Shown here: positions 10,901 to 20,798 of the stretch, piece by piece
Numbering within the stretch: position 1 is the stretch's first letter
Layout of the letters: each line of letters opens with the position of its first letter
DNA from: Peltaster fructicola
Taxonomy: Eukaryota; Ascomycota; Dothideomycetes
Reading direction: 5' to 3'
Assembly (NCBI GenBank): GCA_001592805.2
Contig: CP051140.1
Location: forward strand, 2,605,501-2,669,500
Length of the DNA stretch: 64,000 nt
Notes under the pieces: model-generated
Told to the model about the DNA's origin: nothing
Seen by the model: the letters and a program-made list of their open reading frames with translations, nothing else
The model's database searches: none
Position numbers and translations under genes: made by a program

Positions 10901-12988
10901 CGTGGCAGTCGGATTCTTTGGATCGCCTTTCCACGTTTTCACGATAGGCGTGATGAACTCCAGCAGAAAGTTCTCGATGCGAAGCAAGCTGGGAAACTGC
11001 ACTTGCAAGAAGTTGATGAGCAAGCCCTTGATGTGAGAACCATCGTGATCCTGATCGGTCATGATCATGAGATGACCATATCGAAGTGATTTGGTGTCTG
11101 TGTACTCTTTCTTGTGCTGCAGACCCATGAACTTCTTGATGTTCTGAATCTCCTCGTTCTTGGATATCTGGTCGATTGTCGCATCACGAACGTTGAGCAG
11201 CTTACCGCGAAGAGGGAATACACCGAAGAGATCAGGGTTGACCACTGCGCGACCAGCCAGTGCAAGCAGAGATGCGGAGTCACCTTCAGTCAGGATCAAC
11301 GTGCAGAGATGACCGTCCTTCGTGCCAGCTCGGTTGGCATCAGTGAGCTTGGCATTATTCATGCGCTGTCGTCGATTGCCATCGGACTTCGAGAGTACCT
11401 TGTCAGCCTTCTGCTGAGCGAAGTGTAGAATATTGTTGACAGCTTCAGTGTTGCTGATGGCTTTGAGGAACTTGTCGCTGACCTGTGGCTTCGAACCGAA
11501 TCCTGATGTCTTTGTCGTAAGCTGTTCCTTGGTTTGTGATGTGAATGCAGGATTGACAATCAAGCAGTTGACGAACAGGAAGATATGGTTCCGAATCTGT
11601 GCTTTCTTTAGCTTGACACCGCCCTTGTTCTTCTTGTTGACAATCTCTTCCAGCTTGTCGACGATCTGATCTGCGATGTAGTTGACGTGAGTACCGCCCT
11701 GCGTCGTGGCGATAGAGTTCACGAAGGACACTTGCTGGAACGCACCATCAGAAACAGCGAAGCCAATTTCCCAACGTTCGTGTGGATTGTCGGTGAGGAT
11801 CACTTGCTCTGGAGCAGTGCCATTGTCTGCGACGTTGTCGCTCTTGATGGCTTTTGTGTACATCTCCATGTATTGCTTGAACTTGTTGATCTTGATGCGC
11901 TCGTCGTTCAAGTATACCTTGACACCACTTGCTGTGCCAGCCATGTCGTAGACGCGACGCTTGACAAGAGCTTCAAAATCATCATCCATCTCAGACATGC
12001 CAAACTTGGCAAAGTCAGGATAGAATGTGATCATGGTGTAGTCATCGCTCTTCGTCTTGTCAAGCTTGGCTTTCTCCATCACAGACATATTGTTGCGCCA
12101 TGTCTGGCGATAGCGTTGCTTCGTCTTGGAATCCACAGTGTCTAGCTCGAAACGTGTGCTGTAGATGTTGGTGAGCTTGGCACCATAACCATTACGACCA
12201 CCAGTGACTTTCTCCTCTTGATCATTGTAGTTCGATGAGGTGAGCAGATGTCCGAAGATCATCTCCGGAATGTAGATGCCTTCCTTGTCATGGACTTCGA
12301 TCGGGATTCCTCGGCCATTGTTGCGCACGCTGATCATGCCTTGTGCCTTGTCGACGCTCACACGCATTTCGGTCATGTTCTTGTCTCGCTGCTTGTTGTC
12401 TGCAGCATTGACTAGGATCTCATCGAATATCTTGTACAGACCTGGTACGTAGCTGACCTTGCGGTACTCCATCGACTGCGACTCTGAGTTATACACCCAC
12501 ATCTGCTGATCTAAGCTCTCGACTGAGCCGATGTATGTGTCCGGTCTCTTCAGTATATGCTCAAGCTGTGTAAGCTTCTCGTATTGATCACTGGCATTGC
12601 CCTTCTTTTTCGTGATAGGTGGTGTGTTTGCGCCATCTTCCATGGCGAAGCTCTCGTTGTGAATTTCTGCAAGTGGTGCAGATCCAGCCTTTTGCTTTGG
12701 TTGTGCAGCCTTCTTCGGCTTCTTAGTAGGTGGTGTATTTGAGAGTAGTGAGTCGTCGTGAGCAGCGTCATCGCCGTCCGAGTTCTCGTCGTCTGAGACA
12801 GCCTTCGCGCTTTTCTTTGGCTTTGGTGCGGCTTTGGTTGTTGTGGCAGCCTTCGTAGGTTTTGGTTTTGGAGCCGTGGCTTTCTTCGGAAGTGCTTTTG
12901 CCTTAGCCTTCGGCTTTGCGACTGGCTTCGGCTCGAAATCACTGCTTGCTTCGACGTCGAACATCGAGACATCCATCGAATCGTCCAT
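7988..12988 (-). CDS. TOP2: DNA topoisomerase II
   Basis: A single uninterrupted frame of about 1666 residues from the ATG at 12988. It passes one DNA duplex through a transient double-strand break in another, using ATP, in the nucleus. Seen in order: a basic, acidic-patched N-terminal tail of about 135 residues; the GHKL ATPase with EILVNAADNKQRD (about 190), NNGRGIPIEV (about 223) and GGRNGYGAKL (about 263); the TOPRIM metal site with EGDSASLLALAG (about 568), PLRGKLLNVR and DQDHDGSHIKG (about 645); the catalytic tyrosine in SPRYIYTRL (Tyr about 904, next to the active-site Arg); and a 400-residue Lys/Ser/Asp-rich C-terminal tail typical of the regulatory, modified part. The open frame continues upstream of this ATG without one; an upstream exon starting at 13122 can be spliced in frame (see findings), so the N-terminus is not settled. 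Confidence 0.97.
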   Translation of the reverse strand: MDDSMDVSMFDVEASSDFEPKPVAKPKAKAKALPKKATAPKPKPTKAATTTKAAPKPKKSAKAVSDDENSDGDDAAHDDSLLSNTPPTKKPKKAAQPKQKAGSAPLAEIHNESFAMEDGANTPPITKKKGNASDQYEKLTQLEHILKRPDTYIGSVESLDQQMWVYNSESQSMEYRKVSYVPGLYKIFDEILVNAADNKQRDKNMTEMRVSVDKAQGMISVRNNGRGIPIEVHDKEGIYIPEMIFGHLLTSSNYNDQEEKVTGGRNGYGAKLTNIYSTRFELDTVDSKTKQRYRQTWRNNMSVMEKAKLDKTKSDDYTMITFYPDFAKFGMSEMDDDFEALVKRRVYDMAGTASGVKVYLNDERIKINKFKQYMEMYTKAIKSDNVADNGTAPEQVILTDNPHERWEIGFAVSDGAFQQVSFVNSIATTQGGTHVNYIADQIVDKLEEIVNKKNKGGVKLKKAQIRNHIFLFVNCLIVNPAFTSQTKEQLTTKTSGFGSKPQVSDKFLKAISNTEAVNNILHFAQQKADKVLSKSDGNRRQRMNNAKLTDANRAGTKDGHLCTLILTEGDSASLLALAGRAVVNPDLFGVFPLRGKLLNVRDATIDQISKNEEIQNIKKFMGLQHKKEYTDTKSLRYGHLMIMTDQDHDGSHIKGLLINFLQVQFPSLLRIENFLLEFITPIVKTWKGDPKNPTATVDFFTMPEYEAWKLEPGHDKGWEHKYYKGLGTSDTTDAKQYFGDLDRHLKEFHTMQEGEPELIDLAFSKKKADARKVWLQNFVPGTYLDMAGVEKITYDDFINKELILFSMADNQRSIPSVIDGFKPGQRKVLYTCFKRNVKKDLKVVSLAGAVSEMTAYPYGETSLQQTIVGLAQNFVGSNNINCLEPSGNFGSRLQGGADSASPRYIYTRLSPFARRIFHQTDEALLSYNTDDGKTIEPEHYLPVVPMILINGADGIGTGWSTSISNYSPEEVIENLKLRMRGSSKEDMKPMKPWFRGWTGETEDIGNDRYKFSGQITETGDCQVEVTELPVRVWTQDFKNKLEDIIKAEKVPSFIKDYTEYNTPETIHFIIKLNENKKVDCSDPRAMEDLFKLSRTMATSNLVAFDPQGRIHKYASVLDIMEEFYHVRLLAYQKRKQYMLDDMQRQLEKLSNQARFVQMIIDNKLTVSKKKKAVLVAELQKLGFTRFPKVLSAKKAGESEDVVEENEEDESDADAGANDFDYLLGMAIWSLTQERVEKLLRQIGDKETEIDALAKKSPKDLWEIDLDGVLEEWRTQLAEEAKREKKVRSKGRRASAKLGFAGKAGRKRKAGDSDGDSDGDFKVKKPKTTKAQQPKSAMAGLLALHGEAKPAGVYSLVNGVEQKPVVPPPAEQIKQVVRQTGLATQTTKPAATKRSVSVQPDDAAKKSAVTKKPVKPAVSRSTKKAAISDDSDDAAEDYFATVAKESAKPAPARAGRAAAQKAKSYKITEDSDEDMSTSGDDMLGEVSNLVKGIGTGAGDGATRFFHPPSASRPSSSHALMPKMKKSVVHDISDGEDDWQALEQSSPQKLTSHTLLSENDTEPTAKLAAKSKTSLTKKPKQAPATAALTSTIKTLSPTAKAYALKQQSKASTSQKMPLSIDDDDELLSDSVKPATRPARRQAVGKKSKYVMSDEESEAEFDDNEDDSE

Positions 12989-13509
12989 GTTGAGCCACGA
13001 AGGGCCTCGCGGCACCGCGCACTTGTGAGTGCTGGCAGGTAGAGGAGGAACGTGCTTACAGTGTCTTTGACAGATATGACACGCGACAGCGAGGGTATAT
13101 TGTTGTAGGCTGAAAGATGCACACGTGAGGTTGTTGTTTACATATGTTTTGATGCGCGTGCAGTTAAGTGATGCCGAGCGCGTCCATCCAGGGTCTTACG
13201 CTAGCCGCATCCGCCAAGGCTGCCAGGCATCGATGAGCACGTGATCTTTGCTTCTACACATATCAAGTTGCTTATGGTGGGAGGTTATCGACAGCAAAGC
13301 AGGATTTCGGCTCTGATCTGACTTCCTGATGCACTCGCTCGTGGATCTGATTGTTCCAGTATGTCGATACAAATAGCATGCAATTTGATGTAGTGAGTAC
13401 AAGCTACTCAAACATTGTTATCCATGCGCCATGAACTCCTCGCTAACTGACATGATGTACACAGGTAGGGCGTCGTCTTGTTCGCGGACAGGAGTCTTCA
13501 ACGGGCGAC
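12989..13509. other. upstream region of topoisomerase II
   Basis: It contains the probable TOP2 leader, with a good intron from about 13059 (GTAAGC donor) to about 13025 (ACAAG acceptor), and the 3' side of the next gene. Nothing else is recognisable. Confidence 0.5.
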
Positions 13510-14136
13510 TCAATCCTTTTCGATCTTGACCTCCGCCTCAACTGGGCTGTCTTTCGTCTTGCGCCTCTTCTCGTTTCGTCTTCGTCGTTTCTCCTCTCTT
13601 GTACGTTCATCCTCATCTTGTGCCATCTTCAATCGTGTGTCGAGATCAGTTGCATCTCTAGCCTTTTCTTCGTCTCGCTTCCTCTTCAACCACTCAAAAC
13701 GCTCTTTGACTTCGTCCAGTGTAGCACGTTTGACCTCGCCAGTCTCACCAGTGCTCACCAGATGCTGCTTGCTGTTCAGATGCTCCACGAATTGCAGGTT
13801 GTCCTTGAACGTGAGGTCGCAGGCATCACAGTAGAATCCGGCTCCCTTGCCTCTCTTGCCTTGTCCGGCTCCAGCTGGCACGATCGATGTCTTGCCTACT
13901 TGATCTGCGACATCTAGACGAGCCTTACGAGCTTCAGTCTCTCGAGCATCGGGCGGTGTTGAAGCACGACGCGTGTATTTCTTGCCAGCGACAGCTGCTT
14001 CATATCGGGCTTTGCCCTCCTCGCGCTGCTTGGCCTCACGATCTTTGGCTTGTGCAGCATACTTATCACGATCCCATGTCTTGCGGAAGTCCGTGTCGCC
14101 GGCAGATGTGCCATAGGCGCCCTTACGGTCAGCCAT
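13510..14136 (-). CDS. SNU23: U4/U6.U5 tri-snRNP zinc-finger protein Snu23
   Basis: 208 residues in one exon. The protein has the usual Snu23/ZMAT2 build: an N-terminal block (TDFRKTWDRDKYAAQA), a charged helix, then one U1-type/matrin C2H2 finger (FYCDACDLTFKDNLQFVEHL then NSKQH) at about residues 105-130, and a highly charged Lys/Arg/Glu C-terminus (TREEKRRRRNEKRRK). Snu23 is a stable part of the spliceosome's pre-B complex that sits near the U6 ACAGAGA helix at the 5' splice site. The open frame extends further upstream without any matching sequence, so I chose the ATG in MADRKGAYG, which agrees with the family's N-terminus and length. The secreted-protein gene is divergent, 450 bp away. 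Confidence 0.93.
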   Translation of the reverse strand: MADRKGAYGTSAGDTDFRKTWDRDKYAAQAKDREAKQREEGKARYEAAVAGKKYTRRASTPPDARETEARKARLDVADQVGKTSIVPAGAGQGKRGKGAGFYCDACDLTFKDNLQFVEHLNSKQHLVSTGETGEVKRATLDEVKERFEWLKRKRDEEKARDATDLDTRLKMAQDEDERTREEKRRRRNEKRRKTKDSPVEAEVKIEKD

Positions 14137-14589
14137 GAGGTGTGCGAGCCGCGAGCTCGTTGCGTAGAGTCTGTGCTGATAAAAGTTGCATTGTGAGATC
14201 AACCGCGCTTGGCGGCAGACGCGACTAGTAAGCGGCAGCGCATGAAAACTGGCACTAACTAGAACAGGCCGGTACGTTAAGCTTTCATTCAGCTCAAGCT
14301 CTTTCGCAGCTTCATACCGCCAATGCCGCAAGCACTGTACTCGAGTGTCGAGTCCTAGGCTCTGCTTCGTATCCCAGGAACCTACACCTCGAGATGACAA
14401 GGCTTAAGGTTGAGTAGCTTGCATCTACTCCGCGTTCTGCCAAGATGTCAACCACAGCTGGGAAGTTAAACAGCCACAGACTCGACTCTGCATCACTCGC
14501 CGAGGTCGATGTGCCGAGCTTCTTGACGAACACATAATGAAGTGGGTAGGCCACAGCATGTCGCCGTTCACGTCCTCGTTAACTCCAAG
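14137..14589. other. divergent promoter region
   Basis: This lies between SNU23 (minus) and the secreted-protein gene (plus). No clear TATA box or repeat was seen. Confidence 0.5.
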
Positions 14590-15696
14590 ATGGTCAAGCT
14601 ATCGCTCTTCGTTGCTCTTGTCAGCGTTCTGGCTTACACGTCAGCGGAAGGTGACTATGACGACTTTGACTACGATGACTGTGAAGAGCTAGAAGAGACA
14701 ACATTGGCTGCACCCTACTCTACATCGTGGTCCACCGCCACTGCCTCAGCTAGCAGCTCCTCGATCACAAGTACTTGCCCACGGCTGCCAGCACCCACCA
14801 CCACAGATACCGTTATCTCATACTCTACAATCACTGCGAATACAGAGGCATCACTAGTAGCGACAACAATCATCTATGCTTCAACCGTCATAAGTTCGGT
14901 CCCTCAGCCTATCGATCAGACGGGTGTAACGTACCTCACTGCTACAGTAGCTGCAACGACCAAGACTTCCTACTATGGCCCTACATTCACGTCTGTCGTG
15001 TTCGATGTGGTTCCAGCTGAGACCACGGTCACGGTCCCGAGAGCAGCAGACTTCACTCCCTTGAAGTGCGAGTCTGCGTATGTTGGTCCATTCGTAACCT
15101 CGACCATCTCATACACCACCACCGTTTCCATATACTCCTATGTCACAGTCAGCTCTAATTCGACAACGACTAATGTGATCGTTCCAGCGACTCTAATCTT
15201 CCCAACTGTCACCATCAACTCCACTGCAACGTTAAGCTTGCGATCGACAACGACCGTCACAAGTACTAGAAACGACCCAACGAGCACAATCTATGCAGCG
15301 TGCCAAGGCACTGACAATGTGACACCTGATGCACCACCAAGCAAATACCAGTACCTGGGACAACCTGTTCCGGTTATAGGCACGTACTCCAGCGTGGTCG
15401 CAGCGATCGATCAAGTGGATTGCTGCGCTATGTGCCAGGCCAACGAGCAATGCACAGCTAGTGCCTTTTACACTAAGCCTATCCTTGGCGAGTATCTGGA
15501 CACATATCTGGTGAATACAGCATGCCAGCTCTTCCTCAAGAACGACACTACCAGCGCCACCTGTGATACATCATTCATAGGGGCAACAATGTCCTTTGAC
15601 TACCCTGAGATCATCAACTATTACTCCAACGGTCCTTGTGGGCAGTTCAATTTCACTTACGACCTACCACGAATCTTCCATGATACCACTTCATAG
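14590..15696 (+). CDS. secreted Ser/Thr-rich protein, probably cell wall or surface
   Basis: 368 residues, single exon. The start chosen is the internal ATG, because it gives a clean signal peptide (MVKLSLFVALVSVLAYTSAE). A short acidic Asp/Tyr/Glu stretch follows, then about 220 residues very rich in Thr, Ser, Val and Tyr with many TTT, TST and STI runs and several N-glycosylation sequons, as in O-mannosylated fungal wall proteins. The last 110 residues are different: they hold paired cysteines (DCCAMCQANEQCTASAFYT, then TACQLF and ATCD), a spacing that recalls PAN/apple-type modules. No GPI-anchor signal is evident at the end, so a soluble secreted protein is likelier than a GPI-linked one. 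The exact role is unknown; the PAN resemblance is inference. Confidence 0.8.
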   Translation: MVKLSLFVALVSVLAYTSAEGDYDDFDYDDCEELEETTLAAPYSTSWSTATASASSSSITSTCPRLPAPTTTDTVISYSTITANTEASLVATTIIYASTVISSVPQPIDQTGVTYLTATVAATTKTSYYGPTFTSVVFDVVPAETTVTVPRAADFTPLKCESAYVGPFVTSTISYTTTVSIYSYVTVSSNSTTTNVIVPATLIFPTVTINSTATLSLRSTTTVTSTRNDPTSTIYAACQGTDNVTPDAPPSKYQYLGQPVPVIGTYSSVVAAIDQVDCCAMCQANEQCTASAFYTKPILGEYLDTYLVNTACQLFLKNDTTSATCDTSFIGATMSFDYPEIINYYSNGPCGQFNFTYDLPRIFHDTTS

Positions 15697-15839
15697 ATTT
15701 TAAAGGCTACCGTCCCTATGACCAGCGCCCTCATTTCCATCTCTTACTGATAAACTTCCCTGACGAAGTCTGCTCGGTCAGTGAGAGCATTTTCAAAGGC
15801 GGCGACGTCAATCACGATGTTGCATACCACCCACTATCG

Positions 15840-17438
15840 ATACATTGTACCTGAAACCGAGGCCTACTTCGATCAGAGTTTCAGTGTACCCCTCTCAAGT
15901 GAGCCACAAAGTCTATATCTGGCTGCTCGCGAGAGACGACATGCAGACGATCGATCACATCTCAGGCACGTTCCTGCAGCGCTACAAGATGCCGCCAGGT
16001 ACGTCGTGGATACATACTGCCTGTAGCGAAGTGCGCTGTAAGCAACTAGCTGCTACACATCTTCCATCAATCTCTCGCGCCTTCGCCGAAGATCAGAGCT
16101 GTTCTGCGAAAGCAGCAAGGCGCCATCCTGAGTGTCTCGGGAGGTCTCAATCGAAAATACTCAACTTCTCTGTGAGTACTGTGACTTTACAATCACTAAG
16201 CTAAGCCTGCTTAAGCACCATATGTGTAGACTAGCAGCAAGGTCAATGTGTTGACGACGATCTCTGGCACATCTTCACTCCGTTGGCAGTTGGTCCACTG
16301 CCCTGGCATGACAGCTTGGGTCATATTCTCGCCATCGACCAGTCAATACTACTCTCTGTCAGATCAACAAACTGTTGATATCTTGACTCTGTGTGACGGA
16401 CAGTAATTTCGACAACGGATGCCATCTTAGATCATGTCAACAACTCCAACACACCTAGTCCATCAATTTTCTTGTCCAAGGACGCAGGCGTCCTGCCATC
16501 TATGGACCCATTGACTTTTACTCTCACCGGTCCTGCTTGCTGGATTGCAGATTCCCAAATCACGGGTATCAAGATGACTCTACAAACTGCCGCGGTCGAC
16601 AACAAGAATACTGGTTCACCTCACGATATCGTGAATCTGACCTCGAGTAACGTTCGGTCTATCGACGGAGGCTACACGATTGTGTGATGTCGTAGCGGCA
16701 TCAATCCCACCTGGTCTTGTTACTGCATCGCCAATCCTCTCCGGCGTCCTCATCGATTCGTCTTCTGGTCCCGAATTGGTTCTCGCGATTGGCGGTTCCA
16801 AAGACCATTCCAAGCACGCTCGGAGACCTTCGAAACACCGTTGGCGAGACTATCATTGCATTTGATGGCAGCGTACCCGCGACTACGGACATGCATATCA
16901 CCTGTGTAGAGTCTGGCCAAGCAACAAGCCACCCAAGAACTGCGGCAACTGCGCCTAGCTCCTTCTAGGGCGACAGTGCGTTCTTCGACTTCACTTTCCC
17001 AGGCACGGAGCCATACAGTTCGCTGATTCGTACGAATCACATCGAGGCACACCAGAACATCATTGTGCACAACTTCTTCACCATCCTCAGCAGTGTAGTC
17101 TTGGCCATCAACTGGAGGCAAACATTGGCTATCTCCGTCAAGCTTGGCAAAGCTTGAAACTTTCAAGATCTGCCTGGCAGAGGCTTGAAGTGACTTTGCT
17201 GCATTCGTCACTGCAAGATGTAGACGTCGCCCGACAACTCACTGCCTCGGACCCAGGCAACATACCAACCCCATTCTCGACTGGTAGTTATGTCGATGCT
17301 GTTTCGCGAGAATCAGTCCATTTCCTGGCCTCAGACACCGGGTCCGTCACACTACTAATATATCTGGATCGTGGCAATCCAAAAATGTTCAGCCTCGTGC
17401 CTATGATACACCAGGATCAACGCAATGTCTTTGGTTGA
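15840..17438 (+). pseudogene. probable eroded or unresolved protein gene
   Basis: Across about 1.6 kb of the plus strand, protein-like stretches follow one another but in changing frames, separated by stops that no good intron removes. Examples: VSHKVYIWLLARDDMQTIDH (about 15898), LRWQLVHCPGMTAWVIF (about 16280), a frame of about 95 codons at 16401-16686 with PLTFTLTGPACWIADSQI, NTVGETIIAFDGSVPATTD (about 16840), DSAFFDFTFPGTEPYSSLIR (about 16972) and PTPFSTGSYVDAVSRE (about 17270). The order on one strand suggests one former gene, possibly secreted or membrane-linked. I do not recognise a family. A multi-exon gene with several unusual introns is the alternative. Confidence 0.4.
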
Positions 17439-18254
17439 CCATCTACTGCGAAGAAATTCTATAGTATCCTAGATGTAGCATGCCAAAATGCTTCGGTAAG
17501 CTGCGCTTGCATGGCATCGAACTTGACAAGCCCTTCAAACAGAGCTGGATGTGTATCACGTAGTCTTGACACCTTGTGATGGGGATAGGACATGCAATAG
17601 CTAGTGTTGTAGTGCCTGCTGGATTTACGCTTCAAAAGACCAAGTCGCTGACGGGATCTCGACCCGTCTACTGCTTGACCTCTCCACTTACGAGCTCCTT
17701 CACTACCTTCGTATATCACAGTGGTGTTGTCTAGGAAATGCGTGCGGAGAGAAGACGCAATGCCGATTTTGCATGTGAGAACAGGCGCGCTTGGCAGACG
17801 CGAAATAGCTCGACTGCTTCTTGTTACATGGCTTGTGCAAAGCTTCATCTACACAACGTGTCGAGCTGACGCACCAATCAGTCAGTGTTGACAGGCATTC
17901 CAGTCATCATAGCCAGGCCCGCCGGATGCCGGGGATGTTCTCAAGAAGAGCCTGCCAGAACGTGGGTCCTGCAAGCTGGGGATTGCATAAGACGTGACAT
18001 CACTTTCTTGTGGATCCAAACACATGCCTGGTACTATTACTATCATGATAGTCGAGAACCACATTCATCGTAAGTCCTCCGCGGTATCCGATTGATCTTC
18101 CCTCAACTCAACGCATCAAACCTACTCACTGCTTCGCTTTTCCATCGACAATACTCACCACTTACATTACACTGCAATCGCAGCTCTAGAACCCTTGACA
18201 GAGCTTCTGTGAGCTCTGCGAGCCGCGCCCTTATCGCGCTCAAAGACAGCAGAT
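17439..18254. other. intergenic, with one weak minus-strand frame
   Basis: A 129-codon minus-strand frame (17848-17459) ends in a protein-like stretch (THPALFEGLVKFDAMQAQL) that faintly recalls the start of a carboxymuconolactone-decarboxylase/AhpD domain, but it is too short to support. The rest looks like the promoter and leader of the phosphoketolase gene. Confidence 0.35.
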
Positions 18255-20798
18255 ATGTCTCTCGCAACACAGACAGCCTCGCTCGAGGCAGAGCAGGACA
18301 AATGGTCAGTTTACAGCAAGACTCGATCCACTGTGGATGGCCAGCCATTGAGTAAGGAGGAAATTGACAAGCTCACTCGATACTTCCACGCAACACTTTA
18401 CATATGCTTGGGTATGCTCTATTTGAAGGAGAACCCACTGCTCCGTGAACCACTCAAGAAAGAGCACATCAAGCCACGACTTCTAGGCCACTGGGGCAGC
18501 GATGCCGGACAGTCCTTCACATACATACACTTCAGTCGCATGATCAAGAAGTACGATCTTGATGCATTCGTCATCTCTGGACCAGGACACGGCGCACCGG
18601 GTCTTATCTCGAATTTCTATCTTGAGGGTCTTTACAGCGAGGTCTATCCAGACAAGAGCGAAGACACCGAAGGTCTGAAGCGCTTCTTCAAGCAGTTCTC
18701 TTTCCCAGGTGGCGTCGGTAGTCATATGACACCAGAGACGCCAGGTTCGATTCACGAAGGAGGTGAACTAGGATACTCCATCTCGCATGCGTTCGGAGCT
18801 GTCTTCGATCATCCTCACACCATCGCACTCACCATCGTTGGCGACGGTGAGTCAGAGACCGGTCCACTCGCAACAAGCTGGCACAGCAACAAATTCCTCA
18901 ACCCAATCACAGACGGAGCTGTCCTTCCAGTTCTGCACCTGAACGGCTACAAGATCAACAACCCTACTGTGCTGGCTCGCATTGAAGAGGAGGAGCTGCT
19001 TTCGTTGATGAGAGGCTACGGCTGGACACCATACATCGTTGCTGGACATGATGTGGAGAGTATGCATCAGGCGATGGCTGCTACCCTGGAGGTCTGTGTC
19101 CAGTCTATTCTGAAGTTTCAAAAGGAGGCTCGAGATTCTGGCAAAGTCAGTCGTCCAAAGTGGCCTATGATCATCCTCCGCTCGCCAAAGGGCTGGACTG
19201 CACCACGCAAGGTCGAGGGTCAATACCTTGAGGGATTCTGGCGAGCTCATCAAGTGCCTTTGCCGAAGGTTCTCACGGATCCTGAGCAGATGTCACAGCT
19301 TGAGGCGTGGATGAGAGGATATCAGCCCGAGAAGTTGTTCACTGAAGAGGGCAAGCTGATTCCAGAGCTTAAAGAACTACCACCCACTGGAGGCAAACGC
19401 ATGTCTGCCAATCCTATCACCAATGGTGGCATTCTTCGCAAGCCCCTCAGGATAGAGCCATTCCGCAACTTCGCCATCGATGTCGACAAGCCTGGTGTCA
19501 CGAGTGGTCCAAGCATGGAGAACTTTGCAAAATTCCTCCGAGTCATCATGAGAGACAACATGAAGACTTTCAGAATGGTGGCTCCGGACGAGAACCAGAG
19601 CAACAAGCTCTCTGCCGTGTATGACGTTGCTCCGAAAGTGTGGATCAATGGCTACTTGCCCGAAGACGAGGACGGAGGAAACTTGAGCACGAGCGGCCGT
19701 GTCATGGAGATGCTGTCGGAGCATACTGTTGAGGGCTGGCTCGAGGGCTACATCCTGAGTGGACGTCACGGATTGCTCAACTCCTACGAGCCATTCATTC
19801 ACATCATCGACTCGATGGTGAATCAGCATTGCAAGTGGATCGAGAAGTGTAATGAGGTCTCTTGGAGACAGGCAATATCATCGCTGAACATCCTGCTCAC
19901 AAGCACCGTGTGGCGACAAGGTGAGTGGACTCTTCAGTACGTTGAGCATTTATCTGACGATCACAGATCACAATGGGTTCACACATCAAGACCCTGGTAA
20001 GTCCTAGCGAGTTCTATGGCATCTTTCGTCACTGACAATGGTCCAGGCTTTCTAGATGTGGTCGTCAACAAATCACCAGAAGTTGTGAGAATCTACCTTC
20101 CACCGGACGCCAACACTTTGCTCTCAACCATGAACCACTGCTTCGAGAGCTCTAACTATGTCAACGTTATCGTCGCAGACAAGCAGAACCATTTGCAATT
20201 CCTGAACATGGACGATGCTGTTGCACACTGCTCAAAAGGAGCTGGCATTTGGGAGTGGGCTTCGAACGCTCAGAACGAAGAGCCAGACCTCGTCATGGCA
20301 TCTTGTGGCGATGTAGTGACTGCTGAAGCGCTCGCTGCCACCGCACTGCTCAGGAAACATCTACCCGAGCTCAAGATCCGCTTTGTCAATGTCGTCGATC
20401 TCTTCAAGCTCTTGCCAAACCAATATCATCCACACGGCATGACAGAAACGGAGTATTCTGCTCTCTTCACCACCAACAAACCAGTCGTGTTTGCCTTCCA
20501 CTCCTATCCATGGCTGGTTCACCGCTTGACGTACAACCGTAAGGGTCAAGACCGCATGCACGTCCGTGGATACAAGGAGAAGGGCAACATCAACACACCT
20601 ATTGAGCTTGCTATCCGCAATGATGCCGATCGTTTCAGCTTGGCCATCCTGGCCATCGACAATCTATCAGAGTCACTCGGAAACCGTGGATCGAGCGCAC
20701 GAGAGAAGCTGGTCGACCAAAGGCTTCATGCTCAGAACTATGCTTACGAGTACGGCCTCGATGTCCAAGAGCTGACCGACTTCACATGGCCATACTGA
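18255..20798 (+). CDS. xfp: xylulose-5-phosphate/fructose-6-phosphate phosphoketolase
   Basis: Exons 18255-19920, 19967-19996 and 20047-20798 give about 815 residues, the usual length. The enzyme uses thiamine diphosphate to split xylulose 5-phosphate (or fructose 6-phosphate) with phosphate into acetyl phosphate and glyceraldehyde 3-phosphate (or erythrose 4-phosphate). Seen: LGHWGSDAGQSF (about 75), GPGHGAPGLISN, the thiamine-diphosphate/Mg region GDGESETGPLATSWHSNKF (about 195), SPKGWTAPRK, and DHNGFTHQDPGFLD (about 556), which is assembled across both introns. Both introns are phase 1 and 46-50 nt. The 30-nt middle exon encodes the conserved HNGFTHQDP. Acetate kinase, often its neighbour in fungi that have the acetyl-phosphate path, is not in this window. 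The family is widely thought to have reached fungi from bacteria. Confidence 0.96.

Noticed and set aside
11687-12145. 152-codon plus-strand frame opposite topoisomerase II
   Set aside because: It is the antisense of strongly conserved TOP2 coding sequence and resembles no protein; the same applies to the other frames inside 7988-13015.
17651-17667. Inverted repeat that looks like a tRNA T-arm (ACGGG...CCCGT)
   Set aside because: The loop does not fit TTCRANY, and no matching acceptor stem, D-arm or anticodon arm is found at the right distance on either strand.
17459-17848. 129-codon minus-strand frame
   Set aside because: Only its last third looks protein-like, with a faint AhpD/CMD flavour. 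Too short and without context; noted under the gap.
20016-20798. The C-terminal part of phosphoketolase as a separate gene
   Set aside because: It continues the enzyme's motifs and joins in frame through two good introns and a 30-nt exon; it lacks any start of its own.
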